From contig NZ_JTAM01000006.1 in assembly GCF_000812565.1 (NCBI RefSeq), positions 186,001 through 250,000 on the forward strand: a stretch of DNA of 64,000 nt, in the 5' to 3' direction. The translations under genes and the position numbers were made by a program. This document shows positions 44,042 through 53,080 of the stretch, in pieces. The notes beneath the pieces are model-generated. The model was not told where the DNA came from. It did not search any database and was given only the letters and a program-made list of their open reading frames with translations. Origin of the DNA: Flammeovirga sp. OC4. Its GTDB lineage: Bacteria > Bacteroidota > Bacteroidia > Cytophagales > Flammeovirgaceae. Position 1 is the first letter of the stretch. The number at the start of each line of letters is the position of its first letter.

Positions 44042-45013
44042 TTATTCTGCTTTCTTGTAGAAGAAAGCGGCATCCATGTCAAATGTAGTACCTGTTGTTC
44101 CACCAGCTAACACTGCTAAAACATTTACATTTGAGATTGGACTACTTAAGTTTAATCCGTTATCGATAAGATGTGACATAGGAATCTCAACAGATTGCCA
44201 TTCTCCATCTCTAGTAAAGTCTGTATAAGGAGTAATACCTTCTTGAGCAGTTGGTCCAACAACTACTTTGATTTCTGAAGTACCGTCAGCAAACATCAAT
44301 GTGTAAGATGTATTATCTTGACTACTTTTGAAAGCAGCGTGAAATACATAATTATCAGGATTTTGATGAATAGCAGTCATATCGATGTCACCATAAGATG
44401 TACTAGCAAAGAAACCTGCTCCTGACCAACCTACTGTACCAACTACTAAGCTGATCCAACCTTCTTCTAAACCGTAAAAGTTATTGCCTTGAGGTGTACC
44501 ATTGTTGAATGTATTATCCCAGATATATAAAAACTTAGAACCTTCGTCTGGACGTAAATCAGCTGATACTCTATCTTCTATAGCTTCAAATGAAGTTTGA
44601 TCCATTTGTACTACAAAGTATTCGCTTCCTTTTAGTGAAGCCGGTAAATTTGGATCTGGTTCGCTAACAGCAGGTTTTGTCACAGTTACATTACAAGATG
44701 CAGTAAATACTCCATGTGAAGCAACCACTGTCGCTGAACCTTCTGCTACGGCTGTGATAGTACCATTATCAACCGTAACGATATTGGCATCAGAAGTACT
44801 CCATGTAATCTCCCCGTTGATATCAGCGGGTTCAAGACTTGCTGTTAATTCAGCTGTTTGTCCTTCTTCAAGTTCTACGCTAGTTTGGTCTAAAGCAATT
44901 CCAGTTGCTGATTCAATATCTTCAATGATTTCTTCTACTGTACTTTCTGTACATCCCATTAGCATGAAAGTAAGTGCATAGAAAGCTCCAATTAAAAAAG
45001 TTTTTAATTTCAT
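44042..45013 (-). CDS. BIG2 lipoprotein with C-terminal carbohydrate-binding-like domain
   Basis: A 323-residue lipoprotein (signal ending TFMLMGC, Cys21). Residues ~38-112 form a BIG2 domain (IALDQTSVELEEGQTAELTA, ASHGVFTASCNVTV). The C-terminal ~200 residues form a beta-sandwich with aromatic surface residues (DNTFNNGTPQGNNFYGLEEG, GEWQSVEIPMSHLIDNG), similar to carbohydrate-binding modules or SGBP domains. No catalytic pair is seen. It is the first gene of the GH16 cluster and probably binds beta-glucan at the surface. Its leader folds into nested stems that reach to three bases before the start codon. Confidence 0.75.
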   Translation of the reverse strand: MKLKTFLIGAFYALTFMLMGCTESTVEEIIEDIESATGIALDQTSVELEEGQTAELTASLEPADINGEITWSTSDANIVTVDNGTITAVAEGSATVVASHGVFTASCNVTVTKPAVSEPDPNLPASLKGSEYFVVQMDQTSFEAIEDRVSADLRPDEGSKFLYIWDNTFNNGTPQGNNFYGLEEGWISLVVGTVGWSGAGFFASTSYGDIDMTAIHQNPDNYVFHAAFKSSQDNTSYTLMFADGTSEIKVVVGPTAQEGITPYTDFTRDGEWQSVEIPMSHLIDNGLNLSSPISNVNVLAVLAGGTTGTTFDMDAAFFYKKAE

Positions 45014-45016
45014 AAC

Positions 45017-45160
45017 GTAACAGATAATTAATAAGTATTACTAAAAATGATTATGTATTAAGTCGCTAATCGTTAGTATTTAAAATAGATCATACTTTGT
45101 CGAATATTCATTTCATCTATCGACTTTTATTCATAGAGAGGATTAGCGATTGTCTGTTAC
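45017..45160 (-). promoter_or_regulatory. Nested-stem leader of the BIG2 lipoprotein gene
   Basis: In gene sense, GTAACAGA (plus 45153-45160) pairs with TCTGTTAC (45017-45024); inside it TCGCTAATC (45141-45149) pairs with GATTAGCGA (45063-45071); inside that GTCGA pairs with TCGAC (45120-45124 and 45099-45103) next to a small AGTAT/ATACT hairpin. The outer stem ends three bases before the ATG. This could be a translation-controlling RNA or stacked operators. The rest of the 45014-45357 spacer shows no gene. Confidence 0.45.
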
Positions 45161-45357
45161 AATGTTAGGTGTTAATAATTGTGTATTGAAATTATAGGCG
45201 TCAACTTGATCATTACAATGGAAGTGTAATCTTAACCAAATTATTACAACATTAACATGTAATTGATTGATATATAGATGTTTGTGTTTGTTTTTGGGTC
45301 GAAATCACTTAAATAAAAAGATGTATTTTTAACACTTATTTTTCTGTAGTGATAATT

Positions 45358-45705
45358 TTATCCTTTTAAAAAATGAAGCCAATGGAATTTTTTTCGTGTG
45401 AATAAGTAGTTTTCATCTTGTTCATGTTGGTAGGCTTCTTTCTCAAAAGAGATATTTCGATAGGCTTTATCAACATTTTTGTGAATAACTAATCGAATTA
45501 AGAACTCCAAAACATACCAACAATAGAAAAAAAGGAATAACATTTCGATTTGTTGTTTGAAATGAATTTTCTCGTGTTGAATCATGCGATACCAATTGTT
45601 GGTATGTTGATAACTTTTAAATTCATGACGAACAAAAAGAAATGGATAGAACGCTAATGCAGTGTAGCCTCTAAAGGGGATAATATTGTTGAAAATGATA
45701 ATCAT
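45358..45705 (-). CDS. Small membrane protein with HEXXH motif
   Basis: The start at 45705 (ATG; MIIIFNNIIPFRGYTALAFY) is preferred to an upstream TTG because related Bacteroidota proteins begin about there by recall. The 115-residue product has MIQHEKIHFKQQIEMLFLFF: HEKIH is a HEXXH zinc motif at the start of a membrane helix, and NISFEKEAYQHE offers a downstream Glu as third ligand. This resembles a minimal membrane metalloprotease core. The target is unknown. It lies just after the phosphorylase gene on the same strand (about 100 bp). Confidence 0.65.
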   Translation of the reverse strand: MIIIFNNIIPFRGYTALAFYPFLFVRHEFKSYQHTNNWYRMIQHEKIHFKQQIEMLFLFFYCWYVLEFLIRLVIHKNVDKAYRNISFEKEAYQHEQDENYLFTRKKFHWLHFLKG

Positions 45706-45812
45706 ATTAAGTACAAAAATAAAAAAAGCGAGCCTACCGAAGTAAACTCGCTTAATATTTAATAACAAATTGCTTGAATTAATAGTGTTTCATTGATGAA
45801 AACAACTAATTC

Positions 45813-47471
45813 TTACTCATTGTATAATTTTTCGTAGTACTGTAACGCCATACGGTTAGCGTCGAAGTAAGGAAGAACGTCACGCATAGAGTTCTTCACA
45901 CGCTCAGTCCAAGTTTCAGGCTCATCATAGTACATAGGAATGATTTCATTCTCTAAGATGTCTAATAAGCTGTTCAAATCTTGCTCGTCTTGCTCGTGTG
46001 TAGGAGCGTTCAAGTCAGCCAATGGAAGAACGAAAGAGTTCTCACCGTTAGCGAATTCAGGGATCCAACCGTCATCAGTAGAAAGGTTGATACCACCGTT
46101 CATCGCTGAAGTCATACCTGAAGTACCAGAAGCTTCACGAGGTACACGAGGGTTGTTTAACCATACGTCAGAACCTTGCTTCAACTTACGAGAAAGCTTT
46201 AATTCATAACCTACCAATACAGCCATGTTGCTGTAAGACTTCGATAAGTGAACTAATTGGTTGAACGTAGAAACCGCACCGTAATCCATTGGATAAGGCT
46301 TACCTGCCCAGATGATTTGGATTGGCTTATCAGGGTTGTTCATGATACGATCGAAACGCTCTTTGTTTCTAGTGATCAAGTCTGCACGCTTATAAGCTGC
46401 AAAACGACGAGCCCAAACGATAGTAAGTTTCTTAGGGTCCATTAATTTACCCGTTTGATCCGCTACTGTTTCGAATAATTTCGCTTTTAAGTAACGCTTA
46501 CGTTTGATTAACTGCTCATCTTCTTCTTTGTGAAGAGCGTTGTATAACTGCTCATCAGCCCAGTAAGTACGGTTTTGTGCGTTTGTGATAGAAGTAATAC
46601 GGCAGATGTTACCATATTTGTTCCACATATCGTTAGATACTTCACCGTGTAATTTAGATACACCGTTGGCTACTCTTGCTAGACGTAAACAAGCTAGTGA
46701 GTGATCGAAAGTATCGTCTTGGATACCAGTGATCTTACGAACTTGGTCTAATGGAATACCATTGAAGTAACCTAATTTATTTAAGAAGTGGATATCGTGT
46801 TTCTCGTTACCAGCTTCTTCAGGAGTGTGAGTAGTGAATACTAATAATTCTTTCACTTTCTCCATATCACCGTCAAACTTGTTCGTTAGGTGGAACGCTG
46901 CCGGTAATGCGTGTGCTTCGTTGAAGTGGTAAACTTCTGCGTTGTATTCCAACTCATCAAGAAGTTTAGCACCACCTAAACCTAGAAGCATATATTGAGC
47001 TACTTTTGCAGAAGCATCAGCGTCATAAAGACGGTGAGAGATTGACTGCGACAAGTAGTCGTTTTCAGGAAGGTCAGTTGTTAAGAAGAACATCGGTACA
47101 GTGTTGAATACACTTGGACGTAAGTACTTCGCAGTTACCCAAACTGGGTGACCATTTACCTGAATCGTAAATTTAATGTTTGTGTCTTCTAAGAAGTTGT
47201 TGATTTTTTCTTGGAATAAGGCATCCATCTCCTGGTTACCTTTACGTACTTGGTCATAGTAACCATATTTCCAAAGAATACCAATACCGATAAAGTTTTG
47301 GTTTAACTCATAAGCAGAACGCATGTGCGAACCCGCTAAGAAACCAAGACCACCAGAATAAATCTTGAATGGTTGGTCAATAGCGAACTCCATACAGAAG
47401 TAGGCTACACGTTTTTTATATTTTGGGTCGTAAGCATAAGGGTGCTTAAAATCTTGTTCGAAACGTGACAT
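45813..47471 (-). CDS. GT35 alpha-glucan phosphorylase-like protein lacking the PLP lysine
   Basis: A 552-residue protein of the short alpha-glucan phosphorylase group. It has the N-terminal RVAYFCMEFAIDQPFKIYSG and GGLGFLAGSH segments, LLVFTTHTPEEAGNEKHDI, the phosphate-site segment WARRFAAYKRADLI and a C-terminal DGWIPEFANGENSF. In classical phosphorylases the motif EASGTSGMK carries the Lys that binds pyridoxal phosphate; here it reads EASGTSGMTSAMNGG, and the codon (ACT) is unambiguous. So phosphorolysis by the usual mechanism is doubtful, or this is a Bacteroidota variant with another cofactor use. Codons are AAC/TTC-rich, as for a highly expressed gene. Expected role: glycogen turnover. 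Confidence 0.8.
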   Translation of the reverse strand: MSRFEQDFKHPYAYDPKYKKRVAYFCMEFAIDQPFKIYSGGLGFLAGSHMRSAYELNQNFIGIGILWKYGYYDQVRKGNQEMDALFQEKINNFLEDTNIKFTIQVNGHPVWVTAKYLRPSVFNTVPMFFLTTDLPENDYLSQSISHRLYDADASAKVAQYMLLGLGGAKLLDELEYNAEVYHFNEAHALPAAFHLTNKFDGDMEKVKELLVFTTHTPEEAGNEKHDIHFLNKLGYFNGIPLDQVRKITGIQDDTFDHSLACLRLARVANGVSKLHGEVSNDMWNKYGNICRITSITNAQNRTYWADEQLYNALHKEEDEQLIKRKRYLKAKLFETVADQTGKLMDPKKLTIVWARRFAAYKRADLITRNKERFDRIMNNPDKPIQIIWAGKPYPMDYGAVSTFNQLVHLSKSYSNMAVLVGYELKLSRKLKQGSDVWLNNPRVPREASGTSGMTSAMNGGINLSTDDGWIPEFANGENSFVLPLADLNAPTHEQDEQDLNSLLDILENEIIPMYYDEPETWTERVKNSMRDVLPYFDANRMALQYYEKLYNE

Positions 47472-47503
47472 ATTAATATTAAAATTTAATTGTTTTATTG
47501 TTT

Positions 47504-47546
47504 ACATGCATTAAGTGACGTCGTTATGACGTTTCTTAATGCATGT
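47504..47546 (-). promoter_or_regulatory. Long hairpin in the leader of the phosphorylase gene
   Basis: ACATGCATTAAG at 47504-47515 pairs perfectly with CTTAATGCATGT at 47535-47546. Inside, after one mismatch and a wobble, ACGTC (47518-47522) pairs with GACGT (47528-47532) around a 5-base loop. The 43-base hairpin lies 33 bases upstream of the start codon. Confidence 0.6.
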
Positions 47547-47609
47547 GCAATTTTTATAAATTATTTATGGATTAGTATGATGTAGGTCATCAAAATAAGA
47601 AAGATTTTA

Positions 47610-47623
47610 TGTAACCGGTTGCG
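47610..47623. promoter_or_regulatory. LacI-type operator candidate
   Basis: TGTAACCGGTTGCG fits the palindromic form of LacI-family operators (TGnAAnCGnTTnCA with one or two deviations) about 140 bp upstream of the phosphorylase gene. A second, off-register AAACCGTT follows at once. Confidence 0.4.
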
Positions 47624-48048
47624 AAACCGTTGTAATGTTAAAGATTAAACTAAAAATATAACTTTATTCACATTTTTAATTCAAAAAATTCTCTTTTTAA
47701 GAAATATTTTCAAATAAATTTTCGAGTGTTTTACATAAATAAGATAATATTTAGATAATCCTCTTCCGACTTGTTAAAGAATAACATACTTCGGGGGTAA
47801 TGTTGTCATTTTGTTGAGGATAAGCGATTAAGCTTAACGTGGATTTTGTTGCAAATTAAAAACTAGTTATCAAATTAAGATGAACTTGATGTGAATAGCA
47901 TGTGATGATAAAAATAAGGTTCAAATTACACTTCATCAAAAACAGTAAAGAATTGAATATAGTTCAATGTCAATCTAAGCTATTTCTACAAAAAGGGTAA
48001 AATTTGTGGTAAAAATAGGCTCATTTCTTAACTGATGATGGAGCTATT
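47624..48048. other. Gene-free AT-rich spacer
   Basis: No reading frame, terminator or clear dyad was recognised in this stretch between the phosphorylase promoter region and the small membrane-protein gene. Confidence 0.4.
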
Positions 48049-48264
48049 TTAAGAAGGTTGATGGAGCGTGTTTTTAGGGCTTTTTCTAGTCCATTTTCTC
48101 ATTTGAAAGTAGGCACCTATCATTAATGCTAATGCTCCCATTCCAAACCAGGTGATAAAGGAGACTAACTGTATGCCTAGCCATGTAATCATTTTTAGGA
48201 AAGGGGTAAAGAGAAATAATAAACTTAAAAGAAAGAATCCGAATATTACTTTAAAGATATTCAT
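48049..48264 (-). CDS. Small two-helix membrane protein
   Basis: A 71-residue protein with two hydrophobic segments (VIFGFFLLSLLFLFTPFL and LGIQLVSFITWFGMGALALM) and a basic tail (QMRKWTRKSPKNTLHQPS), which by the positive-inside rule faces the cytoplasm. I do not recognise the family. The frame lies alone, with no close partner on its strand; the coding call rests on the clean membrane pattern. Confidence 0.5.
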   Translation of the reverse strand: MNIFKVIFGFFLLSLLFLFTPFLKMITWLGIQLVSFITWFGMGALALMIGAYFQMRKWTRKSPKNTLHQPS

Positions 48265-48468
48265 AGTATGGAAGTAAAAGGGTTATTTGATGAGAGAATG
48301 AAATGCAATTGATTATTAAAATACAGCGAGATAACTGCGATTTAGTTTCGTGAACGTAAGATACAAAAAAATGTTGCCTTCATAAAAAATACATAGAAAG
48401 TATTAATCTTCTTTTGTGATCTATGATCTGTTTGTATTTTCGTTGCATTACTTTTTAAAACCTTACAG

Positions 48469-51400
48469 ATGTCACAAGATTACAATCTTCCATTTCTAAA
48501 ATCAGTTGCTCAACGAATTTATGCTGAACACCAGCAACAACTCACCAAAATCATTGTGGTGCTTCCGTCTCGAAGAGCCGGTATGTATTTTAAACAATAC
48601 TTTGGTGAAGTGATTCCACATACCACCATTGCACCTGCTGTATTATCTATGGAAGGTTTTGCAGAGCGTTTGTCTAATCTTGTGAAAGCAGATGGTGTGA
48701 CACTACTTTTTAAATTATTTTCTCTTTATAGAAAAAAAGATAAAACCATCACGATTGAAAAGTTTGGTGCTTTAGGGAAATCATTATTGAGAGAGTTCAA
48801 TATGATTGATAACAACCTTACAGAAGAACAAGCTGAAAAAATGTTTGAGCATCTGAAAGAAACAAAAGCAATTGAACATTGGGCAGAGTCATTAGGGGAG
48901 GAAGATGAAATGATAGAAAAGGTGAAGAAGGAGTTGTTTGCGAAGAAGGAAACAATGGCGGACTTTTTAGAATTTTGGGAGAATCTTTCTTCGACCTATT
49001 TTGAGTTTAAAGACGAATTAAAGAAAGAAGGTTTTGCGTATGGTGGATTGGCTTTTAGAGAAGCTTATAACCACCTTGAGGATCGAATAGACTATCTAGG
49101 TATTAAAAAAGTAATATTTGCCGGCTTCTCACAAATGTCAGGAGTGGAACAGGCCATCGTACAGAAGTTAACAGACATCGGGAAAGCCCAAACGTTCTTT
49201 GATGCAGACAAACAGTACTTCAGTAAATATCACGAGGCAGGTCACTATCTAAGACGCTATACTGAGGGGTTTGCCAAACAGCATATCGATTTTCAAAAAG
49301 ATTGGTGGAGTACACACCCTAAGCAAGTAGAAATTAAAGCCATCAGTAATGTGGTAGGCCAAGCGAAATACGCGGGGGAGTGGTTGCAAAGTTTATTAGA
49401 TACTCCTGAGAAGAGAGCTGAATTCCAAAAGACACTTAATCATACTGCCATCTTACTTCCTGATGAGGCATTGTTGCCTGCACTTCTACGATCTCTTCCT
49501 GAAATCGATTTTGGAGAAGACAAGAGTTTGGCTCAAATGACCAACATTACAATGGGTATGCCTTTCTTCAAAACACCTCTGTTTGACCTGTTGAGAACCA
49601 TCTTCCAGTTGCAGGAAAGGATGAAACCTTCGGAAGGGAGTGAGAGAAGTGCTTATTTCAAAGATGTTCAAAATGTATTAAGACACCCTTATTTTCAGTA
49701 CACAAGTTCATTAAAAGAATTTGAAGAGATTTCAACGACCATTTTGGATGAAATAGTCAAGCAGAAAATGGTTTGGGTGCCTTTAGAAAAAATAAATGAT
49801 TGGGGAGATAAGCATCCTATTTATAAAGCAGTGTTCCAATATTGGGGCAATGATTATCGTAATGCTTTGAGTTCTTTTGTAGAATTGATCAAAGTATTGG
49901 CAGAAATTTTAAAAGCCAACCCTGATACTTTAGGTATCTCTTCCTCAGAATCATTGGAAGAGTCTTTTGAAGGGGAATTACTCATACAGTTTTATAAAGT
50001 TATCCGACGCCTTCAAGATACTTTACCTCAATTTGCACAAGAAAACGGTCAATTATCCATTTCGGTGTTCAAATCATTGCTTTTGGAATTGCTACGTTCT
50101 TCCAACGTTCCATTTACGGGTGTACCGATTGCACCATTACAAATTATGGGTATGTTGGAGAGTAGAGCATTGGATTTTAAAAATATATTGATCCTTTCTT
50201 GTAATGAAGGGAATCTACCGATCAAGAAAGCAGTAGAAGCGATTATTCCTTTTGATACGAGGGTACAATACGGTATGCCGACTTACATGGATAATGAGGC
50301 TGCTTTTGCTTATACTTTCTATCGTTTGTTTCATAGGGCAGAAAACTTAGTTTTTGCTTATTTAGATGGAAATGCTGGTGGAGACATCGGTGAAATGAGC
50401 CGATTGGTGTTGCAAGTAAAAGAAGAACTGGCCGAGATTCCTTCCAATCAAATTACTTTGAAGTCAGATGTGTGGTTATTGTCAAAGGCCGATAAGGCAA
50501 TGGCATTGCCTGTCACGATTGAAAAGGAAGAGGTGCTTCAAAAACGAATCAAAGAACGATTAGCTGGAGGGGTCAGCCCTTCGGCCTTGAATTCATTTAT
50601 AAGAAATCCACTCACTTTTATTGATGAAAAAGTACTCAAACTGAAGGAAGAGGAAGAGGTAGAAGAAGATTTAGATAACAGAACATTTGGTAACCTGATT
50701 CACTTGGCTTGTGAATGGGGCTTAAGAAGAATGGCAGGACTAAGCGACACTGATACAGAAACTCCTTTTGTATTAAGAAAAGAGCATTTTGAACAAGCGA
50801 TTGCTGATAAGACTTTTATTCTTAAATTGATTCAGGATACAGCAAAAGAAGAAGGAGCCGATTTAAGTAGAGGACAAAACTTATTGCTTAAAGCGGTTGC
50901 TCAAAATCTGTTGGAACGCTTTTTCAAAAAACAGATTGAAGAAATAGAAAAATCGAATGACAAAGCGATCACAATTGTTGGACTAGAAAAATTTGTAGAT
51001 CATACTTTCGAAGTGGAAGTGGAAGGTGAAAAAATTCCGGTGAAGCTTTCAGGTATGGCGGATAGAATTGATGTCATCGATGGGCAACTGAGAGTGGTGG
51101 ATTATAAATCGGGAGGCTATAACCCTGCTGATTTAGGGGTGAAAAACTGGACTGAATTATTGGAGGACGAGCATAAAGGAAAGTTTTTACAATTAGTAGT
51201 TTATAGCTACCTTCTTACAAAAGCAGGTTTGGATGCGTCAAATAAAAGATTTCAGGGAAAACTCAATAAAGCAGGAAAAGTGATTCAAAAGGAAAACCTA
51301 ACCAACATTGATTTGGGTAAAGGAGTGGCTTCTGGATTTTATTTCTTTAGAAAAATAAATGAAGGTTTAAAAACATGTAAAGTGGATCAGCCTATAGGAG

Positions 51401-51501
51401 ATGATCAAGATTTAGACTTTCTTGAAAAAACAGAAAAACTGATTGAAGAAATCGTAAAAATGATGCTTGACACTGAAAAACTATTGGAAGATGTAATCTG
51501 A
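48469..51501 (+). CDS. AddB-like protein with PD-(D/E)XK nuclease domain
   Basis: A 1010-residue protein. The N-terminal part has IVVLPSRRAGMYFKQYFGE, like the inactivated helicase fold of AddB; a full Walker A motif is absent. The middle keeps helicase-like pieces (VIFAGFSQMSGVEQAIVQKL, NILILSCNEGNLPIKKA). The C-terminal ~270 residues (from VSPSALNSFIRNPLTFIDEK) form a PD-(D/E)XK domain: FGNLIHLACEWG gives the His, MADRIDVIDGQLRVVDYKSG gives D...DYK. By family it joins an AddA-type UvrD helicase-nuclease in double-strand break repair. No addA gene is in this window next to it. Confidence 0.85.
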   Translation: MSQDYNLPFLKSVAQRIYAEHQQQLTKIIVVLPSRRAGMYFKQYFGEVIPHTTIAPAVLSMEGFAERLSNLVKADGVTLLFKLFSLYRKKDKTITIEKFGALGKSLLREFNMIDNNLTEEQAEKMFEHLKETKAIEHWAESLGEEDEMIEKVKKELFAKKETMADFLEFWENLSSTYFEFKDELKKEGFAYGGLAFREAYNHLEDRIDYLGIKKVIFAGFSQMSGVEQAIVQKLTDIGKAQTFFDADKQYFSKYHEAGHYLRRYTEGFAKQHIDFQKDWWSTHPKQVEIKAISNVVGQAKYAGEWLQSLLDTPEKRAEFQKTLNHTAILLPDEALLPALLRSLPEIDFGEDKSLAQMTNITMGMPFFKTPLFDLLRTIFQLQERMKPSEGSERSAYFKDVQNVLRHPYFQYTSSLKEFEEISTTILDEIVKQKMVWVPLEKINDWGDKHPIYKAVFQYWGNDYRNALSSFVELIKVLAEILKANPDTLGISSSESLEESFEGELLIQFYKVIRRLQDTLPQFAQENGQLSISVFKSLLLELLRSSNVPFTGVPIAPLQIMGMLESRALDFKNILILSCNEGNLPIKKAVEAIIPFDTRVQYGMPTYMDNEAAFAYTFYRLFHRAENLVFAYLDGNAGGDIGEMSRLVLQVKEELAEIPSNQITLKSDVWLLSKADKAMALPVTIEKEEVLQKRIKERLAGGVSPSALNSFIRNPLTFIDEKVLKLKEEEEVEEDLDNRTFGNLIHLACEWGLRRMAGLSDTDTETPFVLRKEHFEQAIADKTFILKLIQDTAKEEGADLSRGQNLLLKAVAQNLLERFFKKQIEEIEKSNDKAITIVGLEKFVDHTFEVEVEGEKIPVKLSGMADRIDVIDGQLRVVDYKSGGYNPADLGVKNWTELLEDEHKGKFLQLVVYSYLLTKAGLDASNKRFQGKLNKAGKVIQKENLTNIDLGKGVASGFYFFRKINEGLKTCKVDQPIGDDQDLDFLEKTEKLIEEIVKMMLDTEKLLEDVI

Positions 51502-51766
51502 ATTATAAAAAAACTTAAATAATTTAAATTAAGGAGTCGATCTAGGAAGTAATTTGTTTCTTGATGATAACTTAGGATGTTCTAAGTACTAAGGCAAAAT
51601 TAGTTGGTCATTAATTCTTGAATCTTTTTTGTGAGTGCAACGCTAAAAATGCCTTTATGGTGATGTTATATAATTTTTTAGGAGGCAATTATCGCAAAGT
51701 AAATAAGAAGCAAGCAGTAGTAGAAAGTAATTTTGATTTAGAGCTTATTGGGGACGATCTATTTAT

Positions 51767-53023
51767 ATGCTAATTATACCTAATACAAAACGTACGTTAC
51801 AAAGATACTTTTCACTCTTTGTTGCATTGATTACCTCTTCCTTTTTTGCGAATGGCGCAAGGGCCCAGACTACCTTGCCGTCTTTGGATGAAGTAGATAT
51901 GCTGATGACAAATCTGACTGTACAGTTAGAAATCACATCAGGTATAGATGCTATGTATAATTTTGACTTCAAAGTTGCAGAAGGACAATTCAACTGGCTT
52001 AAAAGTCACTACCCTGAACACCCCCTTCCTTACTTCTTATTGGGCCTTTCACAATGGTGGAAAATTGTACCCAATATTGAAAATACCTCTTACGATAAAG
52101 ACTTTTTTGTCTACATGGATTCTGCCATTTATTTCGCAGATAAGATTTACAAGAAAGATAAAGAAAATCAAGAAGCACTTTTTATTCTTGCAGGAACTTG
52201 GGCTTTCGAAGGCCGTTTGAATGGAGAAAGGCATAATTGGGCCAAAGCCACTTTTGCGGTAAGAAAAGCTTTAAATTATTTTGATAAGCTTAAAGGAATG
52301 CCGAAGACTTCTCTAACACCAGAGTTATTGTATGGTGATGGTTTATATAACTATTATGTAGAGTGGATCAAGGAAAACTACAGAATGCTCAGAACGGTAT
52401 TGTGGATGTTTGACGGAGGAGATAAGGCTTTAGGTATTGAACAGTTAGAAACATGTGGCAAGGAGGCTTTTTATACCCGTATTGAAGCCATGTACTACCT
52501 CATGAAAGTACATTCGTCGAGTGGTGGTAAAATGATTCGAGCATTACAGATATCTGAATATCTATACAAAAAATACCCGAACAACCCTTACTTCCAAAGG
52601 TATTATGCTCGATTACTCTATTATAGTGGTCGTTATCCTCAGTTGTATACAGTGAGTAAATCTCTATTGGAGAGAGTTGATGAAGGAATGTTTGGCTACG
52701 AAGAAATGAGTGGAAGATATGCCGCTTTTTATCTTGGAGCCTATTACAGAGATTACCTCAGCAACCCCGAAAAAGCAAATTACTATTATCAGAGAGCAGT
52801 CAAGTTTGTAGAAGATATCGGTGATTATGGCTCAGGTTACTATCATTATTCTTTAGCGGCTTTAGCACGATATGCAAAGCAGAAAAAAGATTGGGATAAT
52901 GCTGAAATCTATTATTCGAAGATTCTAACTTATGCTGCTGGTAGAAAAAAGTTGCAGACTGAAGCAAAGAAATTCAAGAAGGAAAATAAAAAAAGAAAAA
53001 AAGCTGCTAAAAAAAAGAAATAG
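51767..53023 (+). CDS. Secreted TPR protein with Lys-rich C-terminus
   Basis: A 418-residue protein with a signal peptide (to about GARAQ). TPR-like helices run from ~50 to ~395 (FNWLKSHYPEHPLPYFLLGL, YYYQRAVKFVEDIGDYGSGY, WDNAEIYYSKIL). The last ~25 residues are nearly all Lys, Lys-Lys-Glu or Arg, which would bind acidic surfaces such as nucleic acid, lipid heads or LPS. It starts 265 bp after the nuclease gene. By recall, similar TPR lipoproteins or secreted proteins are widespread in Cytophagales without assigned roles. The stop codon lies inside the terminator hairpin. Confidence 0.7.
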   Translation: MLIIPNTKRTLQRYFSLFVALITSSFFANGARAQTTLPSLDEVDMLMTNLTVQLEITSGIDAMYNFDFKVAEGQFNWLKSHYPEHPLPYFLLGLSQWWKIVPNIENTSYDKDFFVYMDSAIYFADKIYKKDKENQEALFILAGTWAFEGRLNGERHNWAKATFAVRKALNYFDKLKGMPKTSLTPELLYGDGLYNYYVEWIKENYRMLRTVLWMFDGGDKALGIEQLETCGKEAFYTRIEAMYYLMKVHSSSGGKMIRALQISEYLYKKYPNNPYFQRYYARLLYYSGRYPQLYTVSKSLLERVDEGMFGYEEMSGRYAAFYLGAYYRDYLSNPEKANYYYQRAVKFVEDIGDYGSGYYHYSLAALARYAKQKKDWDNAEIYYSKILTYAAGRKKLQTEAKKFKKENKKRKKAAKKKK

Positions 53024-53060
53024 CCTTGTCATGATGTGAAATGACAAGGCTATTTTTTTT
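53022..53060. terminator. Bidirectional terminator overlapping a stop codon
   Basis: AGCCTTGTCAT at 53022-53032 pairs perfectly with ATGACAAGGCT at 53041-53051, followed by eight T. Two bases of the TPR gene's TAG stop are in the stem. It separates the convergent TPR and response-regulator genes. Confidence 0.85.
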
Positions 53061-53080
53061 GACTAAATTTTAGAATAGAC

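Noticed and set aside
45706-45768. TTG start for the small HEXXH membrane protein
   Set aside because: An in-frame ATG at 45705 matches the beginning of similar Bacteroidota proteins as recalled, and TTG starts are less common.
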